From an uncultured Aeriscardovia sp. (lineage in GTDB: Bacteria; Actinomycetota; Actinomycetes; Actinomycetales; Bifidobacteriaceae), in contig CAIFES010000002.1 in assembly GCA_903789535.1 (NCBI GenBank), forward strand, positions 124,001 to 188,000: a stretch of DNA of 64,000 nt. The letters are read 5' to 3'. The notes under the pieces were generated by a model that was not told the origin of the DNA, ran no database searches, and was given only the letters and a program-made list of their open reading frames with translations. The translations under genes and the position numbers were made by a program. This document shows positions 33,456-41,940 of this stretch, piece by piece. The stretch's first letter is position 1. Each line of letters begins with the position of its first letter.

Positions 33456-34759
33456 CCGGCAAGATCAAGCTTCTCCACGTTCTGTTAGGCGGTCGCCATA
33501 TCGGTCTGCTCGAGGAGAAACCGGACGGAAAGCATTCCTTCACCTACGATCCCGACTACCAAGGGATGCCACTATCTCTGTGCATGCCGTTGCGCCCGGA
33601 GCCGTGGGCGGGCACACCGGTGGAGGCGTATATCGACGGGGTGCTCCCGGATGATCGCGAGCAACGCCAACGAATCGGACGACTGTACGACGTCAATCCG
33701 CGCAATCCGTTCTCACTGCTGACCGCCGTCGGCCTGGACTGCGCCGGCGCGGTGCAATTCCTCTCGGACGAGCAGCTTCAGTCCCCTGCAGTGCGACAAG
33801 GACGGTACGTCGCTATCAGCGAGGAGGAGATCGGTAGACGCCTTGCCGCCTTCGCACAATTCAACGCGCCGTCGTGGCAGGCCACCGACGAGCACTGGTC
33901 GCTCAACGGCGCGCAGGACAAGATCGCGCTGGCTTATTCCGACGCTGACCATCAGTGGTATGACGCGCGCGGCGCGGCGGCGACGACGCACATCATCAAA
34001 CCGGGCATCCACACTCTGAACGAACAGGCATTCAACGAGCACCTCTGCCTGCTCACGCTCGGAAAGCTCAACCTGCCTGTCGCACAGAGCGCCTATCGAC
34101 ATTTCGGCGACATCCCGGCCATTGTCAGCAAGCGCTGGGACCGTCTGATCATCGACGGGCACATTCTGCGCCTGCACCAGGAGGACATGTGCCAGGCGAT
34201 GGGTGTGATGACGGCGCAGAAATACCAGAGCGACGGCGGTCCGGGTGCCGTCAGCATCGTGCATTTTATGCGTGATAACGGATTCAATGCCGACTCAATC
34301 ACCATGTTCCTCGCCGCACTCGTCGCCAACTTCCTTATCGGCGGCTCCGACGCGCACGCCAAGAACTATGCGATTCTTGAGATACCCGGAAGCCGTCCGG
34401 CACTCGCACCGCTCTACGATGTCGCCTCCATCTTCCCCTACGACGAGTCAGGCCGCGAGCGCATGGCGATGAGCATCGGCGGCCAGTACCGCTTCAGCTA
34501 CATCGGACTGCACGAATGGCGCATCTTCGCCGATCAATGCGGCGGCAACAATGACGAGCAGCTTGTCCTCGGCCTCCTGCGCGGCTTCGCACAGCAGCTG
34601 CCGGATATCTTTGATTCCGTCCAGAAAGAGCAGATGCGGATTGTCGCCGATTCACCCGGCGAGACAGAGGATTCCCTCGCCAACAAGCGTGAGCTCATCG
34701 CACGCCTGCAGGCAGGAATCGATCAGCAGTGCGCGCGCGTGCTGAAGTGGTTCACATAA
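33452..34759 (+). CDS. hipA: HipA-like serine/threonine kinase toxin
   Basis: A 435-residue member of the HipA kinase family. E. coli HipA phosphorylates glutamyl-tRNA synthetase and causes persistence. The N-subdomain (GLLEEKPDGKHSFTYDPDY) is followed by the P-loop-like SLNGAQDKIAL, the ATP-lysine region TTHIIKPGI, the LHQEDMCQAMG motif, the catalytic loop FLIGGSDAHAKNYAIL and the metal-binding LAPLYDVAS. All kinase signatures are intact, so it is probably active. The start overlaps the hipB stop by four bases, arguing for coupled translation. The substrate is unknown; a tRNA synthetase or another translation factor is possible. A short repeated stretch (AGTGGTTC) spans its stop. Confidence 0.94.
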   Translation: MTGKIKLLHVLLGGRHIGLLEEKPDGKHSFTYDPDYQGMPLSLCMPLRPEPWAGTPVEAYIDGVLPDDREQRQRIGRLYDVNPRNPFSLLTAVGLDCAGAVQFLSDEQLQSPAVRQGRYVAISEEEIGRRLAAFAQFNAPSWQATDEHWSLNGAQDKIALAYSDADHQWYDARGAAATTHIIKPGIHTLNEQAFNEHLCLLTLGKLNLPVAQSAYRHFGDIPAIVSKRWDRLIIDGHILRLHQEDMCQAMGVMTAQKYQSDGGPGAVSIVHFMRDNGFNADSITMFLAALVANFLIGGSDAHAKNYAILEIPGSRPALAPLYDVASIFPYDESGRERMAMSIGGQYRFSYIGLHEWRIFADQCGGNNDEQLVLGLLRGFAQQLPDIFDSVQKEQMRIVADSPGETEDSLANKRELIARLQAGIDQQCARVLKWFT

Positions 34760-34778
34760 CGCGCGCCGGAGTGGTTCT
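34735..34778. repeat. imperfect duplication spanning the hipA stop
   Basis: GCGCGC followed by GAAGTGGTTC at the end of hipA recurs as GCGCGC...GGAGTGGTTC 24 bases later, covering the gap to the convergent lipoprotein gene. It is short and could be chance. Confidence 0.4.
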
Positions 34779-34799
34779 TGTTTGACACCGGCCGCGAAA

Positions 34800-35918
34800 T
34801 CACTGATTCCAGTGGGAGTAAGTGCAGACGGCCTTGGCTTTGGGACCGGTGGCGCTCCTGCTGGCCAGCGTACGGTCGCCGTAGGTGACGGTACAGCCCG
34901 CCGAGCGGTCTTTCTTGGCGTCGCGCGACCCGGAGGCCATGACGGTGACAGTGAACGGGCCGAGCTGATCCGGCGGCATCAGCACGGACGCCCACTTTGA
35001 GGCGAATCGTGCGGAGACAAGAGGAAACGCAGCGGACGCTGGCGCGGACGATGCCGCTGTAGAGGACGATCCTTTTGTTCCCGCAGTCTTTGACAGCACC
35101 GTCGACAGGCCCGCGCCCGTGATGATAACCGTAGCCTTGCCGTCCGAGGTGGCCCGCACCACCGGGCTCGTGCCCAAGGCGGCCGCACCGCCCTTCTTTG
35201 ACGACGGGCGTGACGACGGCGCATAGGTCTTCCACGGCCCGTCGAGCGTCATCTTCTTCGTGGCCGTCCGTAGTTCGTCCGCCGACTGCGCTGCACACAG
35301 GCTCGCCGCGCGCCCCTTGCTGCCGGCGTCACCGGGACGGATGGTCGAGCTCGAATGGGAGATGAGCCAGCCATCGATGCCGATCTCGCAGCTCACCGTC
35401 ACCGGCCCGACGTCCCCGGCCTTCCCACCCGCCTTATCGGCGGCATCGGAGGCGACGGACAGCCAGACGGGGAACAGCTGCCCGTCGGTCTTGTCCGCGC
35501 GATAGTCGGCTGACCAGTGCCACACGGAGCCCAGACGCGCCGTCTTATAGACCGTCTTCTGCGCCGGCACGACCGTGGAGTGCGAGAATGAGGAGCCGGC
35601 GGCCTTCGGGCTGGTCTCGGTGAGGATGACCGCCGTCGCGCCCCGGCCGCCGGACGCATCTGCTCCAGCCTGTCCGGCCGAGACCTCGGCACGGAACATG
35701 AGTCTGTGCGTCGTGGCCGCCTCCGATCCGTCAGACTGCGTGGATTGCGACGACCGGGAAGTCTGCGAGGACTGGTCTGCCGACTGCCCGGTCACCCGGG
35801 AGGAATGGTCCGACGCGGATCCGCAGCCCGCCAATCCAAGGCACAGGCCCAGGCACACAGGAAGAAGAATCGCTGTCGCAACGGAGCGGACGTGCAATGA
35901 AACTGTTCGACGAGACAT
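34800..35918 (-). CDS. putative lipoprotein of unknown function
   Basis: A 372-residue exported protein. The N-terminus MSRRTVSLHVRSVATAILLP begins a signal peptide with lipobox LAGC, giving Cys32 as the lipidated residue. A Ser/Gln/Asp-rich linker of about 40 residues follows, as is usual for actinobacterial lipoproteins. The rest is Ala, Ser, Thr and Lys rich with beta-like stretches (GPVTVSCEIGIDGWLISHSS, GPFTVTVMASGS) and several cysteines that may pair. I recognise no family. The ATG at 35918 is preceded by GAAGGGG; 35921 is an equally possible start. It converges on hipA. Confidence 0.75.
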   Translation of the reverse strand: MSRRTVSLHVRSVATAILLPVCLGLCLGLAGCGSASDHSSRVTGQSADQSSQTSRSSQSTQSDGSEAATTHRLMFRAEVSAGQAGADASGGRGATAVILTETSPKAAGSSFSHSTVVPAQKTVYKTARLGSVWHWSADYRADKTDGQLFPVWLSVASDAADKAGGKAGDVGPVTVSCEIGIDGWLISHSSSTIRPGDAGSKGRAASLCAAQSADELRTATKKMTLDGPWKTYAPSSRPSSKKGGAAALGTSPVVRATSDGKATVIITGAGLSTVLSKTAGTKGSSSTAASSAPASAAFPLVSARFASKWASVLMPPDQLGPFTVTVMASGSRDAKKDRSAGCTVTYGDRTLASRSATGPKAKAVCTYSHWNQ

Positions 35919-36090
35919 CATCGCCCCTTCCCTCACCCCGGCCCCATTGTCGGTGTTGCTCTTATCATCACGCCGTTTCGGGCGAAGGTAAAGAATCCGC
36001 CTGCCCGAGACCGAGGAGCAGACCCGCTTCAGACCGCGAGGAGCAGGCCCCTAGCACCGCCCGGCACAGCCGGCAGGTACCCTGAAAGAC

Positions 36091-37566
36091 ATGGGAGAGA
36101 CAGGATCACAAACGGCCGCCGGCCAAACGGCGGAATCAGGATCAGCACAGACCATGCGCCGGGGGCTGACGAGCCGACACGTCCAGTTCATCGCGCTCGG
36201 CGGAGCGGTCGGCACCGGCCTGTTCCTCGGCTCGGGCCGTTCCATCGCCCTGACCGGCCCCTCCATCCTCCTCGTCTACCTCGCCGTCGGCCTCATCATG
36301 TTCATCCTCATGCGGGCCATCGGCGAGATGATGTATGCCGACCCCTCCCAGCACAGCTTCATCGCCTTCATCACCCGCTATCTGGGCCCGGGCTGGGGCA
36401 AATTCGCCGGCTGGACGTACTGGCTCGTCCTGGTGCTCATCGGCATGACCGAGCTGACCGCCGTCTCGCAGTATTTCGTCACCATCTTCAGCTTCGCCGG
36501 CATCGATCTGACGCGCTGGCGCTGGCTCATCCAAATCGGCTTCATGGCCATCCTGCTCGCCATCAACCTCATCAGCGCCAAAGCGTTCGGCGAGACGGAA
36601 TTCTGGTTCTCCCTCATCAAGATCTCGCTCATCGTCGGGTTGATCATCACCGGCGTAGTGATGGCGATCCTGCGCTTCCACTACCCCGCCACCGTCATCA
36701 ACGGCCAGCACATTCCCGCCGGCACCGTCTCACCTGCGAATATTTTCGCTGATTTCCAGATCGCCCCGAACGGCTGGTGGAATTTCATCCTCAGCTTCCA
36801 GATGGTTTTCTTCGCCTACGAGACCATCGAGATGATCGGCATGACCGTCTCCGAGATGGCGAACCCGCGCAAAGAGCTGAAAAAGGCTGTCAACCAGCTG
36901 ATCTACCGCATCCTCATCTTCTATGTGGGCGCGCTGACGGCGATCATGATGATCGTGCCGTGGCGCACGTTCAAGCCGGGCAAGGACGGCTCGTTCGCCT
37001 CCCCGTTCATCATGGTGTTCCGCTATGCGGGCGTGGACTGGGCCTCGACGCTCGTCTTCCTCGTCGTTATCACGGCGGCCGCCTCCGCGCTCAACTCGCT
37101 GCTCTTCTCGGCAGGACGTCAGCTGTATGAGACGGCGACGGAGTCGGGCAGCCGGCGCCTTTCAGCCGTCCTGCACGTCTCCTCCGCCGGGGTGCCTTCG
37201 CGGGCGATCGTCCTGTCCGCGCTCGTCATCCTCATCGCCCCGCTGCTGAGCGTGATCCCCGGCGCCTCCGGGCTGTTCGTCGCCTTCTCGTCGATGAGCT
37301 CGGCGGTCATCATCGCCATCTACGTGCTCACGCTTGTGGCACATTGGAAATACAGGAACAGTGCCGATTTCCTGCAGGACGGCTTCCTCCTGCGCGGTTA
37401 CAGGGTGTGGGACAGTCTCGCCATCGCCTTCTTCGTGTTCATCTATGTCACGCTGTTCCTCTCGGCCGACACGCTGACGGCGGCCGTGCTCGGCACCGTC
37501 TGGCTCGTGCTGTTCGGGGCATACTGCCTGTTCTCGCGCAGAAAGACGGCACGTATTGCACACTGA
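36091..37566 (+). CDS. amino-acid permease (APC superfamily, AAT family)
   Basis: A 491-residue transporter with about 12 membrane helices. It has IALGGAVGTGLFLGSGRSIA in helix 1, AIGEMMYADPSQHSFIAFIT, and the helix-6 loop IGMTVSEMANPRKELKKAVN. It is closely similar to the permease at 19215 over most of its length, with a shorter N-terminus and without the long C-terminal tail. Relatives carry asparagine, D-alanine/D-serine/glycine or aromatic amino acids; the cargo here is not determinable. There is no ribosome site. TACCCT at 36078-36083 ends seven bases before the ATG, so the transcript is probably leaderless. Tandem repeats follow the stop codon. Confidence 0.92.
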   Translation: MGETGSQTAAGQTAESGSAQTMRRGLTSRHVQFIALGGAVGTGLFLGSGRSIALTGPSILLVYLAVGLIMFILMRAIGEMMYADPSQHSFIAFITRYLGPGWGKFAGWTYWLVLVLIGMTELTAVSQYFVTIFSFAGIDLTRWRWLIQIGFMAILLAINLISAKAFGETEFWFSLIKISLIVGLIITGVVMAILRFHYPATVINGQHIPAGTVSPANIFADFQIAPNGWWNFILSFQMVFFAYETIEMIGMTVSEMANPRKELKKAVNQLIYRILIFYVGALTAIMMIVPWRTFKPGKDGSFASPFIMVFRYAGVDWASTLVFLVVITAAASALNSLLFSAGRQLYETATESGSRRLSAVLHVSSAGVPSRAIVLSALVILIAPLLSVIPGASGLFVAFSSMSSAVIIAIYVLTLVAHWKYRNSADFLQDGFLLRGYRVWDSLAIAFFVFIYVTLFLSADTLTAAVLGTVWLVLFGAYCLFSRRKTARIAH

Positions 37567-37637
37567 GGAGTGTCCGGCGCGGCGCTGAGAGGCGTCCGGC
37601 GGGCCGGTCGATGAACGCCGAAAGATGAACGCCGAAA
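37566..37637. repeat. tandem duplications at a convergent gene junction
   Basis: A roughly 22-base pair of units containing GTCCGGCG is followed by an exact 14-base duplication, GATGAACGCCGAAA at 37610 and 37624. They fill the gap between the permease stop and the lipoprotein stop. Confidence 0.8.
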
Positions 37638-37666
37638 AGGTGACGGGTCTGGCGCGTCTGCAGGAC

Positions 37667-38314
37667 TCACAGCTTCTGGATGATGACGTTGTTCCAATCG
37701 TCGGGATTGTGACCGTAGATCATGCGATAGCGATCAGTCTCCTTGCTGGCGACGTAGTGGGCGTCGGGCTTTTCCTGCCACACAGGGTGATGCCCCGTCC
37801 ATTCGGCCTCGTGCCAGCCCGTGCTGGCGTTGCGTACACTCTTGCGAACATCTTCCGGCATCTCCAGCGAGCTCGCGCAAACGGAGAAGACGGCCTCCGC
37901 AGTCTCCTGTGACGGTTGCTGCCACGACATTCTCCACCACGAGGCATCCTGTGCGGTGGAAAACGTGATGTAATTATCGGCATCCGTCCCGGTCGTGCTC
38001 TGGGGAAAGCACGTCCACCAGAACTGTCCGTCATAGTCCAACGGCTTGGTCCCTGTGCTCCGGTTCATCCAGAGCCGGTTGACTTCTTTGCCGAGTCGCT
38101 CGGATTTGATCTCGGCCGCGGATTTCGGTTTGGGAACGGCGGTGCGCTGCGCATCCCTGCCGTCCGTGCCCCTATTTACATGCGAGCCATTCGCCTGTTC
38201 CTGCTGCTTATTTTGTGCACTGGCACTCGTGGCGGAAGGCGCCGAGCAGCCTGCGAGCGCGAGCACACCCGCCGCAATCAGCGCGGCAACCGCTTTTCTT
38301 CCCCTGATTTCCAT
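37667..38314 (-). CDS. putative lipoprotein of unknown function
   Basis: A 215-residue exported protein. It begins with a basic MEIRGRK, then a hydrophobic core and the lipobox LAGC (Cys23). A hydrophilic Q/N/S-rich linker leads to a globular region with several Trp and Cys residues (DGQFWWTCFPQSTTG, ASWWRMSWQQPSQE). The ATG at 38314 has AAAGAGGTGG upstream; the longer frame adds 13 residues before the charged signal start and is less likely. I recognise no family. It is not related to the lipoprotein at 34800. Confidence 0.75.
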   Translation of the reverse strand: MEIRGRKAVAALIAAGVLALAGCSAPSATSASAQNKQQEQANGSHVNRGTDGRDAQRTAVPKPKSAAEIKSERLGKEVNRLWMNRSTGTKPLDYDGQFWWTCFPQSTTGTDADNYITFSTAQDASWWRMSWQQPSQETAEAVFSVCASSLEMPEDVRKSVRNASTGWHEAEWTGHHPVWQEKPDAHYVASKETDRYRMIYGHNPDDWNNVIIQKL

Positions 38315-38491
38315 CGCGACCACCTCTTTGTGGTAAACAATCGATTTGTTCAATTTTATCAGCGTTTAGCAGGATGAATCAGTCAACCGACTTTCACACG
38401 AGTCAAGCCAGCCAGACCAAGTCCCGGCAATCCGTCCTGTCACCACAGTCTTGACGCACAACCTGAATATAAAATCCGCATGCGCGGCAAT

Positions 38492-39046
38492 TCATTGATT
38501 TTCTGAGAGCCACTGCGCGAACCGCGTCAATCCTCTTGACGCAAGTTGCCGGATCTCCTCATCCATAGATCTCGGCGGATGACGTTTCGACAGAACCAAT
38601 CGCCGCATGATCACCTCCGCCTCTTCCCTATCGCTTTCGGCAAGAAGACAAAGAAAATCATCTGGTGAGATTGCCCGGATATTCCAGTCCCTTATATCGC
38701 GCTGAGGAAAATCAGACAGATTCCATGTGACGATATATCGTGCACAGGCAGCAACCGCCACAGCTACCACATGTCGATCATCCGGATCCGGCAACCGGAC
38801 CGCTGTCTCAACTCGGGTGGAAAAATCACTGCTTGCCTGCGGGAACGCCGCATCCAGCATATCGATATACCGGTTGACCCGCGCAGGGGTGGACCTGGAC
38901 CAGACATGTGGAAGATGACGCCGCACCTCCGCCATAATGGCTGTAGACCAGACAGGTTCGAAGAAATCCGCATCCGCAAATGACAGCAGCGGATCCGTCA
39001 CCCAGACTGAGAAAAAGATGTTGGCATCCAGTACCGCGCGTATCAC
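38492..39046 (-). CDS. PIN-domain ribonuclease toxin (VapC-like)
   Basis: A 184-residue protein whose first 140 residues form a PIN domain. The expected acidic residues are visible: Asp in VLDANIFFS, Glu in IMAEVRRH, Asp in LPDPDDRHVVA and Asp in TWNLSDFP. PIN toxins cut RNA, often tRNA, with bound magnesium. A C-terminal extension of about 40 residues is positively charged. Its start overlaps the stop of the upstream helix-turn-helix gene by four bases, the usual antitoxin-toxin order and coupling. The antitoxin is not a classical VapB (AbrB or ribbon-helix-helix), which makes the pair a less common variety. Confidence 0.87.
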   Translation of the reverse strand: MIRAVLDANIFFSVWVTDPLLSFADADFFEPVWSTAIMAEVRRHLPHVWSRSTPARVNRYIDMLDAAFPQASSDFSTRVETAVRLPDPDDRHVVAVAVAACARYIVTWNLSDFPQRDIRDWNIRAISPDDFLCLLAESDREEAEVIMRRLVLSKRHPPRSMDEEIRQLASRGLTRFAQWLSENQ

Positions 39047-39447
39047 GCAGGATCCTTCCTTTTGCCGGATCGCACAGGGGCCACGTCATAGGCGCCCATC
39101 TCGGCGGCAAGATCGCGGGCTGATTCAAGGATGTGCGACCGCTGCTCGCGACCCCTCTTGTACGCCAGGACATCCTCAGCCTTCATCAGACGGTGCCCTG
39201 AATCACTCGTCCGAAACGCCGGTATCCTGCCCGCATCAACAAGACGGGCGATCGTTTTGGAACTCACGCCAAGCAACTGTGCCGCCTCCCCCGTGGTCAC
39301 AAGACGCGCTCCAGAGGACAACCCGTTTGCGGCCTGGAGCGCGGCATTAAATTCTTCCTCCGTCAGTCGATACGTCTTCCCATATCCTTGGATCAGGAAC
39401 GGCATGTCCGGATCCACAGGCTTTTCCATAATCGGCACACTCATCAT
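39043..39447 (-). CDS. excisionase/MerR-type helix-turn-helix antitoxin
   Basis: A 134-residue DNA-binding protein that is the likely antitoxin of the PIN toxin. The central domain is a winged helix-turn-helix of the excisionase type: LVTTGEAAQLLGVSSKTIAR followed by LVDAGRIPAFRTSDSGHRLM. The N-terminal 45 residues (QGYGKTYRLTEEEFNAAL) may be a separate small motif, and the last 30 are basic and probably bind the toxin. An ATG pair lies at 39447 and 39444, after GGGGA. A 9-bp repeat array upstream may be its operator. Confidence 0.85.
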   Translation of the reverse strand: MMSVPIMEKPVDPDMPFLIQGYGKTYRLTEEEFNAALQAANGLSSGARLVTTGEAAQLLGVSSKTIARLVDAGRIPAFRTSDSGHRLMKAEDVLAYKRGREQRSHILESARDLAAEMGAYDVAPVRSGKRKDPA

Positions 39448-39746
39448 CTATTCCCCGTCCAAAAACTCAACAGCTCGCTTTTGCCAGTGCCATCCATCTG
39501 CGATTATTGACAAACAGACTATCACAAACAGACAAATCGGACAATACGGACAAAATAGACAATTTGAATACAGATCAGCGGTCACACCTCGTCAGACACA
39601 CATCGCACGCACCGCAAACCGGTAGAGCAAAACGCATCGGTCATTATCAACGGACATTCGAAAATCCACCGACGAGAGGTCTGAAGCAACAAAACACAGT
39701 TCCAGTAATCCACAGATAACAACGCCAGACAATGATGCAGGCATAC
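39448..39746. other. intergenic DNA upstream of the toxin-antitoxin module
   Basis: No gene is supported here. Besides the 9-bp array it holds two copies of ACAAACAGAC 14 bases apart (39510 and 39524). A 70-codon plus-strand frame (39507-39719) reads through the repeats and has no family signature, so it is not called. Confidence 0.4.
39528..39563. repeat. four 9-bp tandem repeats in the toxin-antitoxin promoter region
   Basis: Units ACAGACAAA, TCGGACAAT, ACGGACAAA and ATAGACAAT are adjacent and share GACAA. Read on the minus strand they are TTGTC repeats, 80 bases upstream of the antitoxin start. They are candidate antitoxin binding sites. Confidence 0.7.
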
Positions 39747-39778
39747 AAAAAGGGCCGGCACACATGGCACCGACCCTT
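39747..39778 (-). terminator. rho-independent terminator of the sugar ABC operon
   Basis: Read on the minus strand, a roughly 12-bp stem with three wobbles (AAGGGTCGG arm with CCGGCCCTT arm) is followed by TTTTT. It lies about 175 bases after the permease stop at 39953. The bases 39779-39952 hold nothing else that I recognise. Confidence 0.85.
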
Positions 39779-39952
39779 CATGCGGGAAGCAACCGGCTGA
39801 TCAGCCCACGCAGGCTGGCCGCGACACGGGCGATCAGCCCGACGAGATCAGACGATCTGCAATCAGGCAGTCAGCCGGCCGCCCCAGACCACAGGACCAC
39901 AGGACCCCCGGACACACCGGTCACGGCAGCCCGATTGGAGATCAGTCCTGAC

Positions 39953-40912
39953 TCACTCGCCCTTGACGGCCCCGCGCATCACGCCGGAGATCACCCAGCG
40001 CTGCGAGAAGATGTAGACGATGAGCACCGGCAGCATGGCCATGAGGTAGCTGGCGAAGGCCACCGGGTAGTTCGAGCTGAACTGCGTGCTGAACACATAC
40101 TGCGCCAGCGGGATGGTCTTGTTCGCCTGGTCGGTGAGCACGATGAGCGGCATGAGGAAGTCGTTCCATGCCCACAGCGTGGTGGTGATGGCGATGGTGG
40201 CGTTGATCGGCCCCATGAGCGGGAAGATGATCTGCCAGAAGATGCGCCACGTGCCCGCGCCGTCGACGCGCGCCGCCTCCTCGAGGGAGAACGGGATGGA
40301 GTTGATGAACGCGATGGCGATGAACAGGTTGGTGCCCAGACCGAAGACCACGTAGAGGATGATGAGGCCGAGACGGTTGTCGAGGTGGAACGAGCCCATC
40401 TGCTTGGCCAGCGGCAGCATCAGCACGGAGAACGGCACGAACATGGCGCCGATGAAGAAGTAATACAGGAAGCGGAAGAAGCGCTTGTCCATATTGCGGG
40501 CCACAGCGTAGGCCACGAACGTGTTGGTCAGCAGGGTGAGCGCGACGGCGCACACGGTGATCAGCAGCGAGTTGAGGGCCGTGGAGCCGAAGTCGGTCAT
40601 CTGCCAGGCGGTGACGAAGTTCTCGCCATGCCACACCTTCGGCAGCGCGAACGTGCCGACCGTCTGCTGGTCCTTGAAGGCCGTGACGACGGTGAAGTAG
40701 AGCGGGATGAACACGGCGAGCGAGAGGATCGCCAGCACGATCGTCAGCACCCAGTTGGTGGAGTGGCGGTCCTTGGACTTGTGCGCCACCACGTTCTGCC
40801 TGCGGATCCGCGCGGTGCGCGGGTCTTCCTGGTTGCCGGTCAGCACGCGCAGCGAGGCGTCGGACACCGACGTCGCGGTGGTCGAAATGGCGGTATTTTT
40901 CACGTTGCTCAT
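39953..40912 (-). CDS. sugar ABC permease, MalG type (raffinose-type importer)
   Basis: A 319-residue permease of the carbohydrate-uptake-1 family. An N-terminal hydrophilic leader of about 50 residues precedes six membrane helices. The coupling-helix region is FSLEEAARVDGAGTWRIFWQ and continues with IIFPLMGPINATIAITT, the EAA motif of MalG-like subunits. It is the last gene of a three-gene operon, binding protein, MalF type, MalG type, seven bases after its partner. The nearby GH36 alpha-galactosidase and ROK regulator suggest raffinose, melibiose or related alpha-galactosides as cargo. A terminator follows. No ATPase is encoded here; in bifidobacteria a shared MsiK-like ATPase elsewhere usually energises such importers. 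Confidence 0.94.
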   Translation of the reverse strand: MSNVKNTAISTTATSVSDASLRVLTGNQEDPRTARIRRQNVVAHKSKDRHSTNWVLTIVLAILSLAVFIPLYFTVVTAFKDQQTVGTFALPKVWHGENFVTAWQMTDFGSTALNSLLITVCAVALTLLTNTFVAYAVARNMDKRFFRFLYYFFIGAMFVPFSVLMLPLAKQMGSFHLDNRLGLIILYVVFGLGTNLFIAIAFINSIPFSLEEAARVDGAGTWRIFWQIIFPLMGPINATIAITTTLWAWNDFLMPLIVLTDQANKTIPLAQYVFSTQFSSNYPVAFASYLMAMLPVLIVYIFSQRWVISGVMRGAVKGE

Positions 40913-40919
40913 GGTTGCC

Positions 40920-41915
40920 TCACTTGCTCCTGTCGGTGCGGGCGGAGATGCCCAGCTGGATGGCCGCGATGACGACCAGCACCAGGAAGAAGATCACCGC
41001 GTTGGCGGTCTGGTAGGCGAACTCGCCGCCGGTCAGACCATTGTTGAAGATCAGGTACGTGACCGTCTCCGTGGAGGAGTTCGGCCCGCCCTGCGTCAAC
41101 GCCACCACCTGGTCGAAGGTGTTCATGGCGTTCTTCATGGTCAGCACGAGGTTGATGGTCAGGAACGGTCCGATCAGCGGGAAGGTGATCTTCCAGAACG
41201 TCTGCCAAGCGTTGGAGCCGTCGATGGAGGCGGCCTCGTACACGGACTCGTCGATGGTCTGCAGGCCGGCGAGGTAGAGCAGCGTGGAATAGGCCACGCC
41301 CTGCCACACGGCGAGGAAGACGATCGGGAACCAGGCCATCGACTCGGAGGTGATCATCGACTGCGACAGCCAGCCGATGTGCATGGCCTGGCCCATCTCA
41401 GGGATGGCGGTCATAAACAGGTAGCGGAACACGTAGCCGATGACGAGCACCGCGAGGGTGTAGGGGATGAAGAAGATCGCGCGGAAGCCGTTCTTGAACG
41501 CGATGTGGCTGTTGAGGGCCACGGCGAGGAAAAGGGCGATGAGGTTCACGCACACGGTGATGGCGATCGAGATGAGGAACGTGAACAGATAGGCATGGCC
41601 CACGCGCTCGTCCTGGAAAAGGGCACCATAATTACGGAAACCGATGAAGTCGGCCTTGCCGTAGCCCTGCGAGTTGGTGAACGAGTAGCCCACGCCCTGC
41701 AGGAACGGCCAGTAGAGCAGGATGCCGAACAGGATCGCGGCCGGCACGGCCATCCAGTAGAAGGCCGGATCGACGTGGCGGTGCGAGAATTTGCTGACCT
41801 TCGCCTTCCTGGCGGGACGGGTGGCCGCGGCGCCGTTCGCGCCCGAGCCGTTCATACCGTTGCTGGCGGCCGGGGCGGCAAGCCGCACGCCCGCGCTCTG
41901 TGTTGTCTGAGACAT
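40920..41915 (-). CDS. sugar ABC permease, MalF type (raffinose-type importer)
   Basis: A 331-residue permease with six membrane helices after a 45-residue hydrophilic leader rich in A, N and G. The EAA loop is VYEAASIDGSNAWQTFWKIT and the preceding periplasmic region includes FTNSQGYGKADFIGF, typical of MalF/UgpA-like subunits in Gram-positives. AAAGGAAAG lies upstream of the ATG. It forms the membrane pore with the MalG-type subunit encoded seven bases downstream. The binding-protein gene lies 25 bases upstream in the same direction. Assignment to alpha-galactoside uptake is inferred from the neighbouring GH36 gene. Confidence 0.94.
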   Translation of the reverse strand: MSQTTQSAGVRLAAPAASNGMNGSGANGAAATRPARKAKVSKFSHRHVDPAFYWMAVPAAILFGILLYWPFLQGVGYSFTNSQGYGKADFIGFRNYGALFQDERVGHAYLFTFLISIAITVCVNLIALFLAVALNSHIAFKNGFRAIFFIPYTLAVLVIGYVFRYLFMTAIPEMGQAMHIGWLSQSMITSESMAWFPIVFLAVWQGVAYSTLLYLAGLQTIDESVYEAASIDGSNAWQTFWKITFPLIGPFLTINLVLTMKNAMNTFDQVVALTQGGPNSSTETVTYLIFNNGLTGGEFAYQTANAVIFFLVLVVIAAIQLGISARTDRSK

Positions 41916-41940
41916 TTTGGCTTTCCTTTCTTTCCCTGGC

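Noticed and set aside
39764-40972. Plus-strand frame of 402 codons opposite the MalG-type permease
   Set aside because: Shadow frame; the opposite strand encodes a complete permease with the EAA motif.
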